Shown here: piece after piece, positions 19,430 to 30,660 of the stretch | How positions within the stretch are numbered: the first letter of the stretch is position 1 | Layout of the letters: the number at the start of each line of letters is the position of its first letter | Assembly: GCF_028583425.1 (NCBI RefSeq) | Contig: NC_072797.1 | Coordinates: 22,664,001 to 22,728,000 of the forward strand | Direction of reading: 5' to 3' | Length of the DNA: 64,000 nt | From: Eublepharis macularius | Lineage: Eukaryota; Chordata; Lepidosauria; Squamata; Eublepharidae | The notes under the pieces: model-generated | What the model saw: only the letters and a program-made list of their open reading frames with translations | What the model was told of the DNA's origin: nothing | Databases searched by the model: none | Position numbers and translations under genes: made by a program

Positions 19430-21770
19430 GTAAACATTATTGTTTGCTAATTTCTGCAATCAAGCCCTGTCTCAAAGCACAGCTACTCAGTCGATAAGTT
19501 GGCAACTGTACACAGACTCTGCCCTGGCCTATTGGTGCCCAAGGGGCTCTTCACATTCTCCAAGATCTCTTTTGAGCTCACTTTTATGTAGCAGTAAATC
19601 TGAGGTTTGGAAACTTATGTTATCTCCTTTAGAAAAATGTACATTCTGGAAGAAAGCAGACAGCAATTACGACCGGACTTTGTTCTGGGAATTGGCAGAC
19701 GTCTCCTGCTAATTAAAACCAGATGCTACAAACCAATTTTAATATTTATCCAAAAGCAAATGCAATGTCAGAATCCAAATGCAAAAATACAGTGCACGTC
19801 CATATGTTTTCACTGTGTTTAAATTGCACCTAATTAGGCAAGCAAAAAAGCTCTAACGAGAAAGAAAGCCTTTAAAGGCTCGTCTGTGTAAGAAACAGAA
19901 TTCTGGGTCCCATGACACCTGTGGCTCTTCTGAGCACCATTTCCTGCCCTATGTTCTAAGAAAGTGGGCAAAGCCATTGTCCAGTGGTGCTTGTGGTTGG
20001 GGTGGTTCCCCCCCTGCCTAGAAAACCATGTGGATGCAGCCAAGGTTATTTATTGAATAGTTATATCATATTATTGTATGTGTGCATGTGCATGCAAGAC
20101 TGCGTGTTTGTGTTTGGTTTGCTGCGCATAGAGCATACAGCTATCACATGGCTCTTTTGGTTTATGGTAATTGCAAACATGGCTCTTTGCAAGCTGCCAA
20201 GTGAGTATCACTAGTATAATGGGTAGTAGGTGGGGCACTGCGGAAAGAACTACATAGCCCCCTTTCTCCAATCACCTGTCAAACATGTTGTTGAGCTTTA
20301 GTTAATATCATAACAGGATTCTCTGAAAAAGTCTAACATCGTTCATCTTTGCTCTCATGATTCTTTTCCCATTGTTGTTTATGAATACTGGTTGCCAGCA
20401 ACCAGCAAAAGGGGGGGGGGCTTACTGAGTTGTGGAGTGTTTGCCAGTGATATCATCACATTGCTGGCAACAAACGGATGTCACTCCGCGTGTGCCTGGA
20501 AGCAACAGCAACACATCAGCAGGGTATGTCGGGGACACTCTGGTATTTGGGCAAAACTTTATGGTTTAACTATAGAGGTTTGTCCAAATACCAGAGCATC
20601 CCCCTATTTCCCCTCATTTCCCCCCACTGGACAGCTGAGTGGCAGTGGGAAGTGCCAGCTGGCAGTGGAGGATCCTCTGCCTTGACTGGGGTAATGGTAA
20701 GCCTGTGCCACACAATCTTCAATTCAGGGTCACTTTGGAGGAGCCTGCCAATGAAAGAACTTTCAATAGCTCATTAATTAGTCATTTACTCACGAGAAGA
20801 AATCCATTCCCAGTTTAAAGCCATTCCTGCTGTCATATCTGTAACAGTATCATCCATTATTGCACAAAGATTATTGCAGTGAGAGTTGGCGCTCCAATGC
20901 ACCCTAATTTCAGCTACATTGGTTACGCTGATGGCTCTGATGAAACACCATCCCTTAGAGATTCTCTGACATTCCGGTCTATAACAGTGACAAAACTTGC
21001 ACTAATTACTTGTGACAACCCAATGCAGAATACATTGCACCATCCTTTTCATGTAACCCCCACCCCCCACCCCCAAAAAACATTTAAAATAAATGTTAGT
21101 GAACACATGAATCTAAACACCTGACAGCCATCTGATGAGGGCAAAGGGTGCAGGTGGTAGAAAGGAGCAGAAATGTAGAAACAATGAGCTGGACTTTGAA
21201 ATTCTAATAAAGATTGGCTTATATGTAACCTTCGCAAGGCAGAAACTACCAGTTCTTACAAGTCTATCAGTGCTCAATGATGCAAACACCGAAACCAAGT
21301 ATATGTTTTTTGTACAAGGGAGGGAAGAAGCACAAAGCACGGTGCCATCAGTGCCAGCGTCATTATCGTCATCCTATTCTGAGCATTTTTATGCACAATG
21401 CAAGGAAAGGCCAGCAACATCCACAAGGTCATGCACACATGGGTTTGAGGAGGGAGGGGTCGCCTTCAGCCTCCGAGCCCCTGGCTGCCTGCAAAGGTTC
21501 ATGTTATGCAGATTTGGGTGAAAATAGGAAATAAAATTGTACAGTACAGTATAGAATCACTAAAATCGGAAGGAAAAAAATGATTATTAAAGGAGAACAG
21601 CACTGAGGAGGTCCCATGTGTGTGGAGCTGGTTCATGCCCATTCTTCGGCCTGCTGTCCTTCGCGTCGGTGTCATGGTACCAGGGCCACCACTGTGACTA
21701 AAGAAATCCTCCAAAGACAGCGGGTCAAGGAGCACCAGGAGGAATTTTAATTAGCCTCAAAAGCTTTTCT
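19430..21770. other. Intergenic, few recognisable features
   Basis: Mostly unassigned. At 20535-20610, CTCTGGTATTTGGGCAAAAC and its near complement form a hairpin inside a diverged repeat containing ATATCATCACATTGCTGGCA. The open frames at 21135-21534 look like chance frames; no splice sites or family motifs support them. Confidence 0.4.
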
Positions 21771-21776
21771 GATTAA

Positions 21777-21864
21777 CCGTGCAATCCTATGGAGAGTTAC
21801 TCCAGTCTAAGCCCATTGAAGTCAATGGGCTTAGACTGGAGTAACTCTCCATAGGATCGCACTG
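21777..21864. mobile_element. Palindromic MITE, GTGCAATCC family, TAA duplication
   Basis: Nearly perfect 88-bp palindrome: CCGTGCAATCCTATGGAGAG, then TTACTCCAGTCTAAGCCCAT, centred on TTGAAGTCAA. Flanked by TAA on both sides (21774-21776 and 21865-21867). The TWA target fits PIF/Harbinger-type MITEs. It could extrude as a cruciform. Confidence 0.82.
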
Positions 21865-21867
21865 TAA

Positions 21868-23140
21868 AACTGTTAACCCAGTGTTAAATGATGCAGAGGT
21901 AGCCTGCATGTGCTTTGCACACACGCACACACATGTATAAGGTTTTCCAGATCAGTCTTCCATGTGGAAGGACCAATCTGGTCAGATTTTTTATCTTCTG
22001 GCACAGCAACAGGACTCTCTCATTGCTTGCCTTGTAATTTTTCCTTTTTCCTTTTCACTCAGCTCTGGTTTAATGGTTTTTGTCAGAAAGAGTGACTGGC
22101 AACCAACAACCTGTCCATTCTTTTACTAGTAAAAAATAGGTGGGGGGGAGAGAAGAGGGCCAACCCACCTCTACTTCCCTTCCTGTGAAGGAAAAACCAG
22201 CATCTAGCACTCCTTTTATGCATGCTTTTACACATACTGCAAGGACAGACTGGAAGCGGATTTTAAAAGGCAGTCCCTCCCGGCTCTGGGCTGCTGTAAA
22301 ACCGATTAAGGTGTGCCCATCGTAATGGGAGTGGAACTAGAAGACACAGGGAAACATGGCATAACAGCTAGACTCAAAGGTAATAATTTATGGGTTTTGT
22401 CACGAAAGCAGGGATTTAAAATTTTTTTTGCTGCGCTATGCCAGTTAAATACAAAAAGGGCAACACTGTGTGGTTAATAGAATATGTGAGCAATAACCCA
22501 CAACAATAACCCATTGCCAGTTGGCAATGAAGTGTTCTCCTGCTATCACGCCGTGCTCCCACCACTTTGCCATTAAGTTTCCCACCGTTGTGCGACCTCG
22601 CCAACACTCACCTTCTTTGGGGTCCATTGTTGTGTGAGTTTTCATGTGCTTGAGGAGAAACGGATTGGATCAATGGGTTTTTGGATGATGCAATTTTTGT
22701 TAAGCACATATAGAGCTTCATTTCCCTACCCACCCCTGAAAAGAACAGTGTGTTCATGTGCGCACAGCTGCCCACCACCACTTGCCTTGATGTGTGCCTT
22801 CCCCAAGCATTTTTCAGGGTCTGTAAACATGGGAAGACCATTGTTGGTGGACTGATGGTTTAGAGGGAAGACTGCGTTCTGTGTGATTCTGATGCCATTA
22901 TGTGCAAAAATAGCTGCCCCAGAGTCTCGTTTCCCAACCTTTCTTGAGAAGAACAGCGTGTGTTTGCACCACCTTGCACTCACGCAACAGGCTGAAACTC
23001 ATGAAAATAAGAAGAAGAAAAACCAGATCAGATCCCGGCCGGCACTGGCCCACCCAGAACAAACCAGAAATGGAACAGAATTATTCTGTAACCCCCAGAA
23101 CGAAACTGACATAGAATTTTTTTTGGTGCACACTCCCGCT
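21868..23140. other. Intergenic, no firm feature
   Basis: Two loosely similar segments near 22730-22770 and 22935-22975 (both with GAAAAGAACAGTGTGT or GAGAAGAACAGCGTGT followed by a TTGCACCACC- or GCACAGCTGCC-type block) hint at a diverged repeat. Otherwise unassigned. Confidence 0.4.
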
Positions 23141-23144
23141 ATTA

Positions 23145-23204
23145 AGTGTGCTTAGGATTGCAGCCAATGAATGACCAATCATTGACTGCAATCCTAAGCA
23201 CACT
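23145..23204. mobile_element. Short palindromic MITE-like repeat
   Basis: AGTGTGCTTAGGATTGCAG at the left and CTGCAATCCTAAGCACACT at the right, around a short CAATGAATGACCAATCATTG centre that is itself nearly palindromic. Related to the GTGCAATCC family by its ATCCTAA arms. Confidence 0.6.
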
Positions 23205-23604
23205 TATTAGGACAGTTAGATTTTTAGAGCATTGGACAAATTTGCAGGAAATTATACAATAAATTGGTTTCTACTAGCTGTAATTTCTGCACAGGCCCAC
23301 AGCACTTTCAAAAGCAGATTTTCCAGAATGCATCAAGATTTTGCAGATATGAAAAAGATTATCAGGAACACGTTGAGCAATTATATGGTGCATGGAGATG
23401 CTTCTGACAAACAGGACATATGTCAAATGTGAATTTAATAAAATAATATATAAAATTAGTTGTACATTGTGAGGATGTGAGGAGCCAGACGTGCCCTCTG
23501 GACTTGTAGTGCCCTTCGCAGTTCTGTTCCTCTGGGAGAGGCGGCCTCAGTATGGTGAGAGCAAGCTTCAGGGAAGAGTTTCAGCCACTCCCATTTCCCC
23601 TCTT

Positions 23605-23965
23605 CTAGGGGTTCCAGGTCTGCCAGTGGGGGCAGGGGATCCCCCATTCTCAGCCTCTCCCCCTGGTTGCCACTCACCTGGCCAGTGGGGGGAAGCCCCG
23701 GGAATGGGCCCAGGAAGCAAAAAAACCCTCATTTGCCAGAGCGCAGCAGGTGCGCTACCGCTGGGTGCAATGATGTCACTATGTCATCACACCCTGCTTG
23801 AAAGTATGTGTTCACAAAGCACAGGCATGAGAAGATCCCCAAAAAAGTGCCAGCCCCCCCCCCCCGTCCTAATGGGAGGTTAAGGGGACCTGGCAATCCT
23901 AGGTCCTTCCCCTCCCCAAACTTCACCCTCCCCAGGCACCACTCACAAATCTCCAGGGATTTCCT
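23605..23965 (+). mobile_element. TAGGGTTGCC-family MITE pair, one nested in the other
   Basis: 23605-23902 begins CTAGGGGTTCCAGGTCTGCC and ends GGGACCTGGCAATCCTAGG. It is followed at once by CCTTCCCCTCCCCAAACTTC and CAAATCTCCAGGGATTTCC, the distal part of another family member. The simplest reading is an insertion of one copy into another that lost its left part. Moderate confidence in boundaries. Confidence 0.45.
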
Positions 23966-24704
23966 AAGCTTATGCCTCATGTCATGGGGAGGCATAAGCC
24001 TGCTGTCCTCATGTTCTAATGCTGAACAAGCCCCTGCATGCTTGGGAACTGAGTTCCCCATGGGGAATTCAGAAAGGAAAACTGATTAAAAGTCTTCATG
24101 GTAGACCTGGACACCAACTAAAGACTATGCAACATATAGTTAGGCCCTGATTCATAGCCCTTCTGCCAGAATTATAGAACCTACTCCAAAACCCCATTCA
24201 GTTTCATTCTGTGGCAGTGAGGCTCTCAGAATTGCCTCAGATAATATTGAAGAAGAGTCTCAATAAGAACAAAAATAAAATAAAGTCAGAAAAACTGTGC
24301 TGTTTCTCTATTAAAGGAGTTATTGAAGGAGTATCTAAAACCCTTGCTTTTAATCCAGTGTTCTTTCCTTATCCCTCCAGAATTGCCGTTATTGTGTAAC
24401 AGCTAGGAAACAACTCTCATCACAGGAAATGCAGTCCCCTGTCATCTGAGGGCAAATACACGCCCCGTTCTTTCTGCTTCATGACCGTGCTGACCTGCCA
24501 CAGGAATCCAATGGCTAGAAATTGAAAGGAAAAAAAAATTCTCCAACATCTCTACCAACGCATCTTTCTCCCAGAGACAGTCTATGATTAGGTATTTATT
24601 ATTTGTATTATGTCTGATATTTAGACAAGTGCCTGAGATTTTGTGCACCTGCCCAGATGTAGCAGCAATAGCATTTAAGAGAGAGCTTTTGGCAGGGAGA
24701 GAGA

Positions 24705-25130
24705 TCTCTGTGAGTCTCTCTACATGAGACAACTGACATGTGAAGAACACATGTTGGGAGATGCAATGTTAGCCGGGAAGGGTAGTTTAAAAAGACAGAG
24801 CCTGGGGCAGGGCAAAGGCTTTGCTATACACTGGAGCTGTGTGAAGGGGCTGTGAAATGTCAGAAGGGAAGCATCAGCCCACTATAACCTCTCCAGGTCC
24901 AAGCCCGGCTCTAGAAGGCAGCTCCAGCCCATTTCCATTCCTCATTGCCCTCTGTTTGTGATCCCACACAGTTTTAGCCTGGAGAGGTGAAATTGACAGT
25001 GCCTTCTGGGAGGTGAAGATGAAATTAACAAATCCTCTAAGGAGTAATCTCTGCCGGCTATGTCTTTTTAAACTATGCTTCCCAGCTAACATGGTGTCTC
25101 CCTACACTTGATGAACACGACCCAGATGTC
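24705..25130. mobile_element. Inverted-repeat element, TACATGAGAC ends
   Basis: Left arm: CTACATGAGACAACTGACAT, GTGAAGAACACATGTTGGGA, GATGCAATGTTAGCCGGGAA, TAGTTTAAAAAGACAGAGCC. The right arm is the diverged complement (GGCTATGTCTTTTTAAACTA, TGCTTCCCAGCTAACATGGT, CATCTGGGTCGTGTTCATC read reversed). Same family as 44288 and 19114. Non-coding. Confidence 0.65.
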
Positions 25131-25644
25131 TCATGTCGCAAGCACATACACAGTGCACTGGACGACCACTAGGGGCAGAGGAAGTGGCACCTGGATGAGG
25201 CCAGGTGGGGGGAAGAGAGTGATGGCAAAAGAGAGCTTTTGCAGGGAGGGATACCTCTGAACCTGCCTGTGAAATACAAGAATCCTCTCTGCTACTGAAT
25301 GAGCTCGCCTAGCCTAACCACCCTGCTATTTTTTTAGTATCAATACAAGGAGATGCAGGAGGAGTGGTAACAGATCCATTAAAAAAATGGTGGGGAAAAG
25401 GTGGCTATGTAGGGGCTGATGACTTGGTAGGTGGTGATCTGCAACCTATCTAAAGGTCCCCAACTTATGGATTGAAGACCACTGATATAAAGGACAAAAT
25501 GACAGAATGAATACAATGGTGCATGGGGCATCCTTTTAGAAGGAAGACAGCAGAGGGCATATGATATGTGTCACCTTTCCCCCTGCTTCCCTAGAGGAAG
25601 CTTGGAGTGGCGTTTTAGCATCACCAACCTGTGGTGGCTTGGAT

Positions 25645-26027
25645 TAGGATCTCCAACCTTTTTGAGCCTGTGGACAGCTTTGGATTTTGGACACAGGGTG
25701 AGGGGCACAATCATAAAATGGCTGCTGCAGGAGGTGGAGCCCCACACACAGAGGAAGTCCAAGTGCAGAGAAGAAGAGGGGTAGTTTAAAAAAAATACAC
25801 TGAGAAGAGGAATGAGAGAGAATAAAACCAACACCGTGGTGGCAGCTGCCACTGAAACAACATTATTTTAATCTGCACAGCCAATCTGATTTCCAGTGGC
25901 CAATCAGAAGCCTTGCTTGGCTAACCCCACCCACTTTCTAAAAAAAACTTGTTGGGCACCAACAAGTCCCCATTTTATGGACTGGAGGGTACCATGGTGC
26001 CCACTGGCACCACATTGGTGACCCCTG
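25645..26027 (+). mobile_element. Diverged hAT-type non-autonomous element
   Basis: The left end TAGGATCTCCAACCTTTTTG and right end CACATTGGTGACCCCTG are diverged inverted repeats of a CAGGGGTCCCCAAC type. The interior has GAGCCTGTGGACAGCTTTGG, ACAATCATAAAATGGCTGCT and GGTGCCCACTGGCACCACA. The flanks GCTTGGAT and GCTTAAAC are half-matching 8-mers, perhaps a decayed duplication. Confidence 0.6.
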
Positions 26028-26454
26028 GCTTAAACAGTGAGTGGAACTGCATGGTATGTATAACTGAGATTCTTTTCACCATATATTCTTTCATATCAAG
26101 TAAAGCCACCACCAAAGGATTTCACACTGAATGGTGAAATGGCAACAATGGGAGGAAACTCAGTTTAACTCATTTGTTTCTAGTAATTTGTCTGCTTAAA
26201 ATTGCACCTCCCACAAGCTGCTTTTCTCTCCAAGGGCTACTGATTTTTACAAGATCTTATTAGCAAATTGTCAGGATTTATGGAAGCTCAGAAGGATGCC
26301 TTTGTAGTGTATAGGGTGGGGTTCTATGCCTCTGAGGAACCAAAAGATAAATTGTTGATTGACATTGTTATGCTTTGCCCTGGAGCCAAAACTGATCTGG
26401 GTGGCAGCATCTTAATGAAGCCATATAAACAGCTATATTTTAAACATTAATCTG

Positions 26455-27425
26455 GCCAGAGCTTTGGAGGCTGTGACGGCATGGTTGAAACAGAGCAGGC
26501 TGAAACTGAACCCAGTGAAGACGGAGGTCCTGCAGCTGGGACGGGGGCTGCCAGATGTTGGGATCCAGCTCCCTGCCCTGGATGGGACACCACTGGCAAC
26601 TTTGCCAGTGGTAAAGAGTCTGGGTGTGCTCCTGGATGCCTCCCTATCGATGGAGGCCCAGGTCACGGCGGTTGCCAAGTCTGCATTTTTCCATCTTCGT
26701 CAGATCAGGCAACTTGCCCCCTACCTGACGCCCCAGGACCTGGCTACAGTGATCCATGCAACGGTCACCTCCAGGCTAGATTACTGTAACTCACTGTACG
26801 CTGGGCTACCCCTGGGCCTGATCCGGAAACTACAACTGGTCCAGAATGCGGCGGCGTGGGTCCTGATTGGTTTACCTTACCAGTCACACATCACACCTGT
26901 CCTGCGCCAGTTGCACTGGCTTCCGGTTGAATTCCGAATCAGGTTCAAGGTGTTGGTTCTTACCTTTAAAGCCCTGAGTGGGTTGGGACCGGCATATCTT
27001 CGGGACCGCCTCTCCCTGTACGTTCCCCGGAGACCACTTCGATCTGCGGATAAATGTTTATTGGTGGTCCCCGGCCCTAAGGAAGCCCGCCTTGCTTCAA
27101 CCAGGGCCAGGCCCTTTTCAGTCCTGGCCCCAGCCTGCTGGAACACTCTGTCAATGGAGACCCGGGCCCAGCGGGACATATTATCGTTCCGCCAGAGACA
27201 GAGCTGTTCCACAAGGCATTCGGTGATTGAAGGGGGCAGTGCCATGTCGGCCTCCCACCTTTGGGGTGGGGGAGGGTTCTCCCCACCACTGCACTTTGTT
27301 AATTTGTTTTATTATTTGTATATTGATTTTAGTTCTTGTTTTTATCGATTTTAACTGTTCACCGCCCAGAGTCCCTGGGGATGGGCGGTATATAAATGGA
27401 AATATAAATAAAAATAAATAAAATA
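26455..27425 (+). mobile_element. L2-clade LINE, 3' part of ORF2 plus tail
   Basis: A long open frame (from upstream of 26464) encodes the end of the reverse transcriptase and the C-terminal domain: AWLKQSRLKLNPVKTEVLQL, VKSLGVLLDASLSMEAQV, TSRLDYCNSLYAGLP, LHWLPVEFRIRFKVLVLTFK, ALSGLGPAYLRDRLSLY, and the ARPFSVLAPACWNTL block. These are hallmarks of L2. Near 27198 a frameshift displaces the true end (TELFHKAFGD, stop), so the 296-codon frame is misread at its C-terminus. The 3' UTR ends GGGCGGTATATAAATGG with (ATAAA)n. It is strongly 5'-truncated: no endonuclease and no catalytic YADD. It is the youngest-looking LINE in the window but inactive. Confidence 0.88.
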
Positions 27426-27431
27426 AAAAAT

Positions 27432-27665
27432 GGTTGTTGTGGGTTTTCCGGGCTGTATTGCCGTGGTCTTGGCATTGTAGTTCCTAACGTTTCGCCAGCA
27501 GCTGTGGCTGGCATCTTCAGAGGTGTAGCACCAAAAGACAGAGATCTCTCAGTGATCAGACAGAGATCTCTCAGAGGAACTACAATGCCAAGACCACGGC
27601 AATACAGCCCGGAAAACCCACAACAACCATCGTTCTCCGGCCGTGAAAGCCTTCGACAATACATC
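27432..27665. mobile_element. Penelope-like insertion with 55-bp perfect inverted repeat
   Basis: Arms 27431-27485 and 27575-27629 are perfect reverse complements (AGGAACTACAATGCCAAGAC... on the right). On the minus strand, 27525 to 27485 and on through the left arm encodes EDASHSCWRNVRNYNAKTTA, IQPGKPTTT, the Penelope C-terminal tail. The right arm repeats the last part in + orientation and continues IVLRP-stop and GCCTTCGACAATAC. The insert is bordered by AAAATAAAAAAT at 27420-27431 and 27666-27677, and so landed in the A-rich tail of the L2. Head-to-head partial copies are typical of Penelope-like insertions. Confidence 0.72.
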
Positions 27666-27717
27666 AAAATAAAAAATATTTTAAACATTTTCTCCGAAGA
27701 ATTTTGCAAAAATGCTG

Positions 27718-27915
27718 ACCTGGATAGCGCAGGGGACCCTGATCTCGTCAGATCTCAGAATCTAAGCAGGGCTGGCTTTGGCTGGTAATTGGATGGGAGA
27801 CCTCCAATGAAGACCAGGGTTGCAGAGGCAGGAAATGGCAAGCCGTTAGTTTTTTGGCCATGAAAACCTCACCGGGGGGGGGGGGGGGTCGCTGTAAGCC
27901 AACTATGACTTGAGG
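27718..27915 (+). mobile_element. 5S rRNA-derived SINE
   Basis: CCCTGATCTCGTCAGATCTC, AATCTAAGCAGGGCTGGC and GTAATTGGATGGGAGACCTC correspond to the 5S rRNA internal promoter. The body has AGACCAGGGTTGCAGAGGCA, AAACCTCACCGGGGGG (a poly-G run) and AACTATGACTTGAGGGCAG. Same family as 5493 and 29300. Confidence 0.87.
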
Positions 27916-27919
27916 GCAG

Positions 27920-29290
27920 GATTTTATTTTCATGATTAAATGCAAACTAAGATGAACAGAAAATGAGTTTGAGTTAAATTTCCCCGGGGGTTCTGTGTAC
28001 CTCTACATGAGGAATTCCAGTTCCCCACATGTGCTTTTGTGAGTCTTGCTGCATTATAAGCATGGAGGGAGAATAATGTATGCTGCCCTGAGCTCCTACC
28101 AGAAAGAGTGACTTAATCAACTAGAAAGATGGATTCCTAGCATTTAAAGTGCAAAGAAAACAGGCTGAACGCAGAGAACTGCAACTGGAGCTCCATCTAT
28201 GAAAGAGATCTGTCCTGCCCTTCCTGTTTTTTGAAGCTGCTCTCCCACCAATGAGTTGCTCCAGAGAATTGGGGTGGGGGGGGAGTGAACTCTAGGAACA
28301 GCATAGGATTCAGAACAAGGGCTGCTGGACAAGTGGAAAATCCACAGAAATTGCACACACACCCATTACTTGAGCAGAGGATACACCTTCTGCGTACACA
28401 AAGGCTGCTTTGGATATATACAACCACATCTTTTACAATAAAAACAATACACAAGTAAAAGTAAGATAATCATAACAGATTTTTCCTCCCTAAAGCAAAG
28501 TCACAACTGCACCATTTCTGCAAATCCTTCACTCAGATAAAACCCTCTCCACAAAGGCATAAAAGAGGCAAATTGGAACACTTTGATTTTCATTAATGTA
28601 AAATTGCCAACAAGAGAGAAGGTGGTAGGCAGCTGAGCCATGCAGCATCTGATTGAATAACCATAGAAAAATGGAAATAAATGAGGACAGCCACCCTTCC
28701 GCTATAGCAATCCATTGATAAAATCTTTACTCTTTTTGCTATATTCAGAGATCAAAACCTTTAGGACACTTTCGCACATGAGGCTTCTGTCATGCTAGTT
28801 TTGTAACGTCAACTTAAAAGTCTACACTGGGTCAGAATGCTCATTGGCCTAACAAATACCTCTTTCCCATTTTTGCTTTCTGCATAAAACATGAATAGAA
28901 ACAGATGAAACTTTCCTTTCCCTGTAACTTAACAGCCTAAAGCCATACATCAAAGTATTTTATAGGTAATTTATAGCTCCATAGATAAGCATGGCTAGAT
29001 CACATCAAGTACACTTTTTTTTATCTTGCCTGATAGCAAAATCTTTAGTTTCTGTTGTTCAGAAATATTCTGCGGACATTCTATCCAGGAAGTGATATAT
29101 TGGTTGTGAAGTGAATTGTAACGGGGACAGAGGAAAAGAATGAGTGGCCCCAAGGATGATTTAAGCCACACACATAAAACACACTAAAATGAGAATACTT
29201 GGGCCCATTGCAATCCAGCATCGCTGCTTAGTTAGGAACTGAAGCTGGTTTTTTGCCTCACTAGGAGAGAGACAGGAGAGTGTGACACGT
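27920..29290. other. Intergenic, no recognised feature
   Basis: AT-rich sequence with no repeat signature, splice-flanked frame or structural RNA that I can support. Minus-strand frames at 28144-28454 overlap each other in two phases and look like chance. Confidence 0.45.
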
Positions 29291-29299
29291 TTGTTCTCC

Positions 29300-29505
29300 C
29301 GGTGGTGGAGAGTGCCCTCAAGTCATAGCTGATTTATGGCAACCCCTGCTGGAGTTTACATGGCAAGAGACGAACAGGGGTGGTTTGCCATCGCCTGCCT
29401 CTGCAACCTTGGTCTTCTCTGGAGGTCTCCCATCCAATTACTAACCCAAGGTGTCCCTGCTTAGCTTTTGAGACCTGACAAGATCAGGCAATCCAGGTCA
29501 GAGCT
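29300..29505 (-). mobile_element. 5S rRNA-derived SINE, minus orientation
   Basis: Read on the minus strand: CTGATCTTGTCAGGTCTC, AGCTAAGCAGGGACACC, TAGTAATTGGATGGGAGACC, then AGAAGACCAAGGTTGCAGAG, GGCAAACCACCCCTGTTCGT and a tail CTATGACTTGAGGGCAC. Full-length third copy of the family. Confidence 0.87.
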
Positions 29506-29527
29506 TGTTCTCCCGAGCCCTCAAAAA

Positions 29528-29895
29528 TAAGCAGTAGTGTAGTAGCATCTGAAAGACTTAAAAAGATTTCATTCCAGCCCAAACTGTCATGGATCAATCC
29601 AGAGCTTGCTTTGTTGGATGCATTTGTCAGAATCACAGGAGCCAAAGCTCCCTTCTTCATCTCACCTTCAAAAGCTTACACCTTGAAAATCTTGTTGGTC
29701 TCTAAGGAGCCACTGGACTCAACTCCTGCTGTTCTGTTGTAGACCAGCACAGCTATCTATCTGAAACTATTTGTCAGAAGTGCTCTCTACCACAAAAAGT
29801 TTATGCTAGAATAAAATTGGATTATTCTTTAAGGTGCCACTAGACTCAATGTTTATGTGTGCTACAACAGACTAACGTGGCTAGCCCGCTAGACT
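29528..29895. repeat. GAGTCCAGTGGCACC-family repeats, several arms
   Basis: AAATCTTGTTGGTCTCTAAG-GAGCCACTGGACTCAACTCC (29686-29725), AGACCAGCACAGCTATCTAT, and a second arm AAGGTGCCACTAGACTCAAT with ACAGACTAACGTGGCTAGC (29830-29885). Same family as 3055, 11245 and 58745. Class uncertain. Confidence 0.55.
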
Positions 29896-29984
29896 TCTCA
29901 GAGGCTTATAAAAAGCATCAAACAAGGTGTCCTGCAGCAGGTAATGGAGGGCCTTAATGAGTTCCCTTCTGTATACTACTGAGT

Positions 29985-30660
29985 TGCAAAAGGGGATTAG
30001 CTTCATGATGTTTGGGCTATGGGATCCTTCAGGGGTCCATCCTGTTCCCCATATTGTTTAACACAGAAGGGAGGGAGACAGAGGGAGAAAGAGATTTACA
30101 GTGCAATCCTATGGAGAGTTACTCCAGTCTAAGGTCATTAACTTCAATGGGCTTAGACTGGAGTAACTCTGCATAGGATTGCATTGTTAGAGTGAGGTGT
30201 TGCCGGTATACTGATGACCACACAACTCTTTTACACCTGAGGTAGGAGAGGTAGGGGATATCTTAACTGAGCACTTGGGGAAGCGGTAATCGGCTGGATG
30301 AGGGCCAATCAATTAAACCCAGGAAAGGCTATATGCTGTTGCTGGAAAATACAGGGGTTGAGGATTCAACATTTTCTGGATTTAGTTGCATTCCCCTGAA
30401 GGAGTAAGTCCAGAGCCTGGTACTGGTGTTAGATCAATGCCTGATGATGGAGGCACAGGTCTCCTTTGTGGAATGTAACTTTGCCTGGTTTGCCAGGTGT
30501 GGCCCTGCCTAGTGGTCTGGCTACAGTTGTCCGTGTTCTGACCCCATCCACGTTAGATGACTGCTATGCATTCTCCTTGGGGCTGCCCTTGAAGACTGTT
30601 TGGAAGCTTCAGTTAGTACAAAACAGAAGTAAGATCATCTCATGTTGAAGAATAGGACCT
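29985..30660 (+). mobile_element. L2-type LINE reverse transcriptase, split by a MITE
   Basis: At 30030-30062 the frame reads QGSILFPILFN, an RT motif. After the MITE at 30099-30186, the next segment reads RYTDDHTTLLHLR, the catalytic YxDD motif with Thr in place of Ala. Downstream come INPGKAICCC-like, SPEPGTGVRSMPDDG-like and TPSTLDDCYAFSLGLPLKTV, parallel to LDYCNSLYAGLPLGLI in the L2 at 26455. Many stops and an internal insertion: a dead copy older than the MITE. Confidence 0.7.
30099..30186. mobile_element. Palindromic MITE inserted in the LINE, TTA duplication
   Basis: CAGTGCAATCCTATGGAGAG through GCATAGGATTGCATTG, flanked by TTA (30096-30098 and 30187-30189). The centre is slightly asymmetric (TAAGGTCATTAACTTCAATG) compared with 21777. 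The insertion separates two RT motifs of the LINE. Confidence 0.82.

Noticed and set aside
21135-21534. Overlapping 128- and 85-codon frames suggesting a spliced gene
   Set aside because: No acceptor/donor pair gives a consistent exon and no family motif is visible; overlapping frames differ in phase.
26464-27354. 296-codon frame as a cellular gene
   Set aside because: Motifs place it in the L2 LINE C-terminus, and a frameshift near 27198 misreads its last 50 codons.
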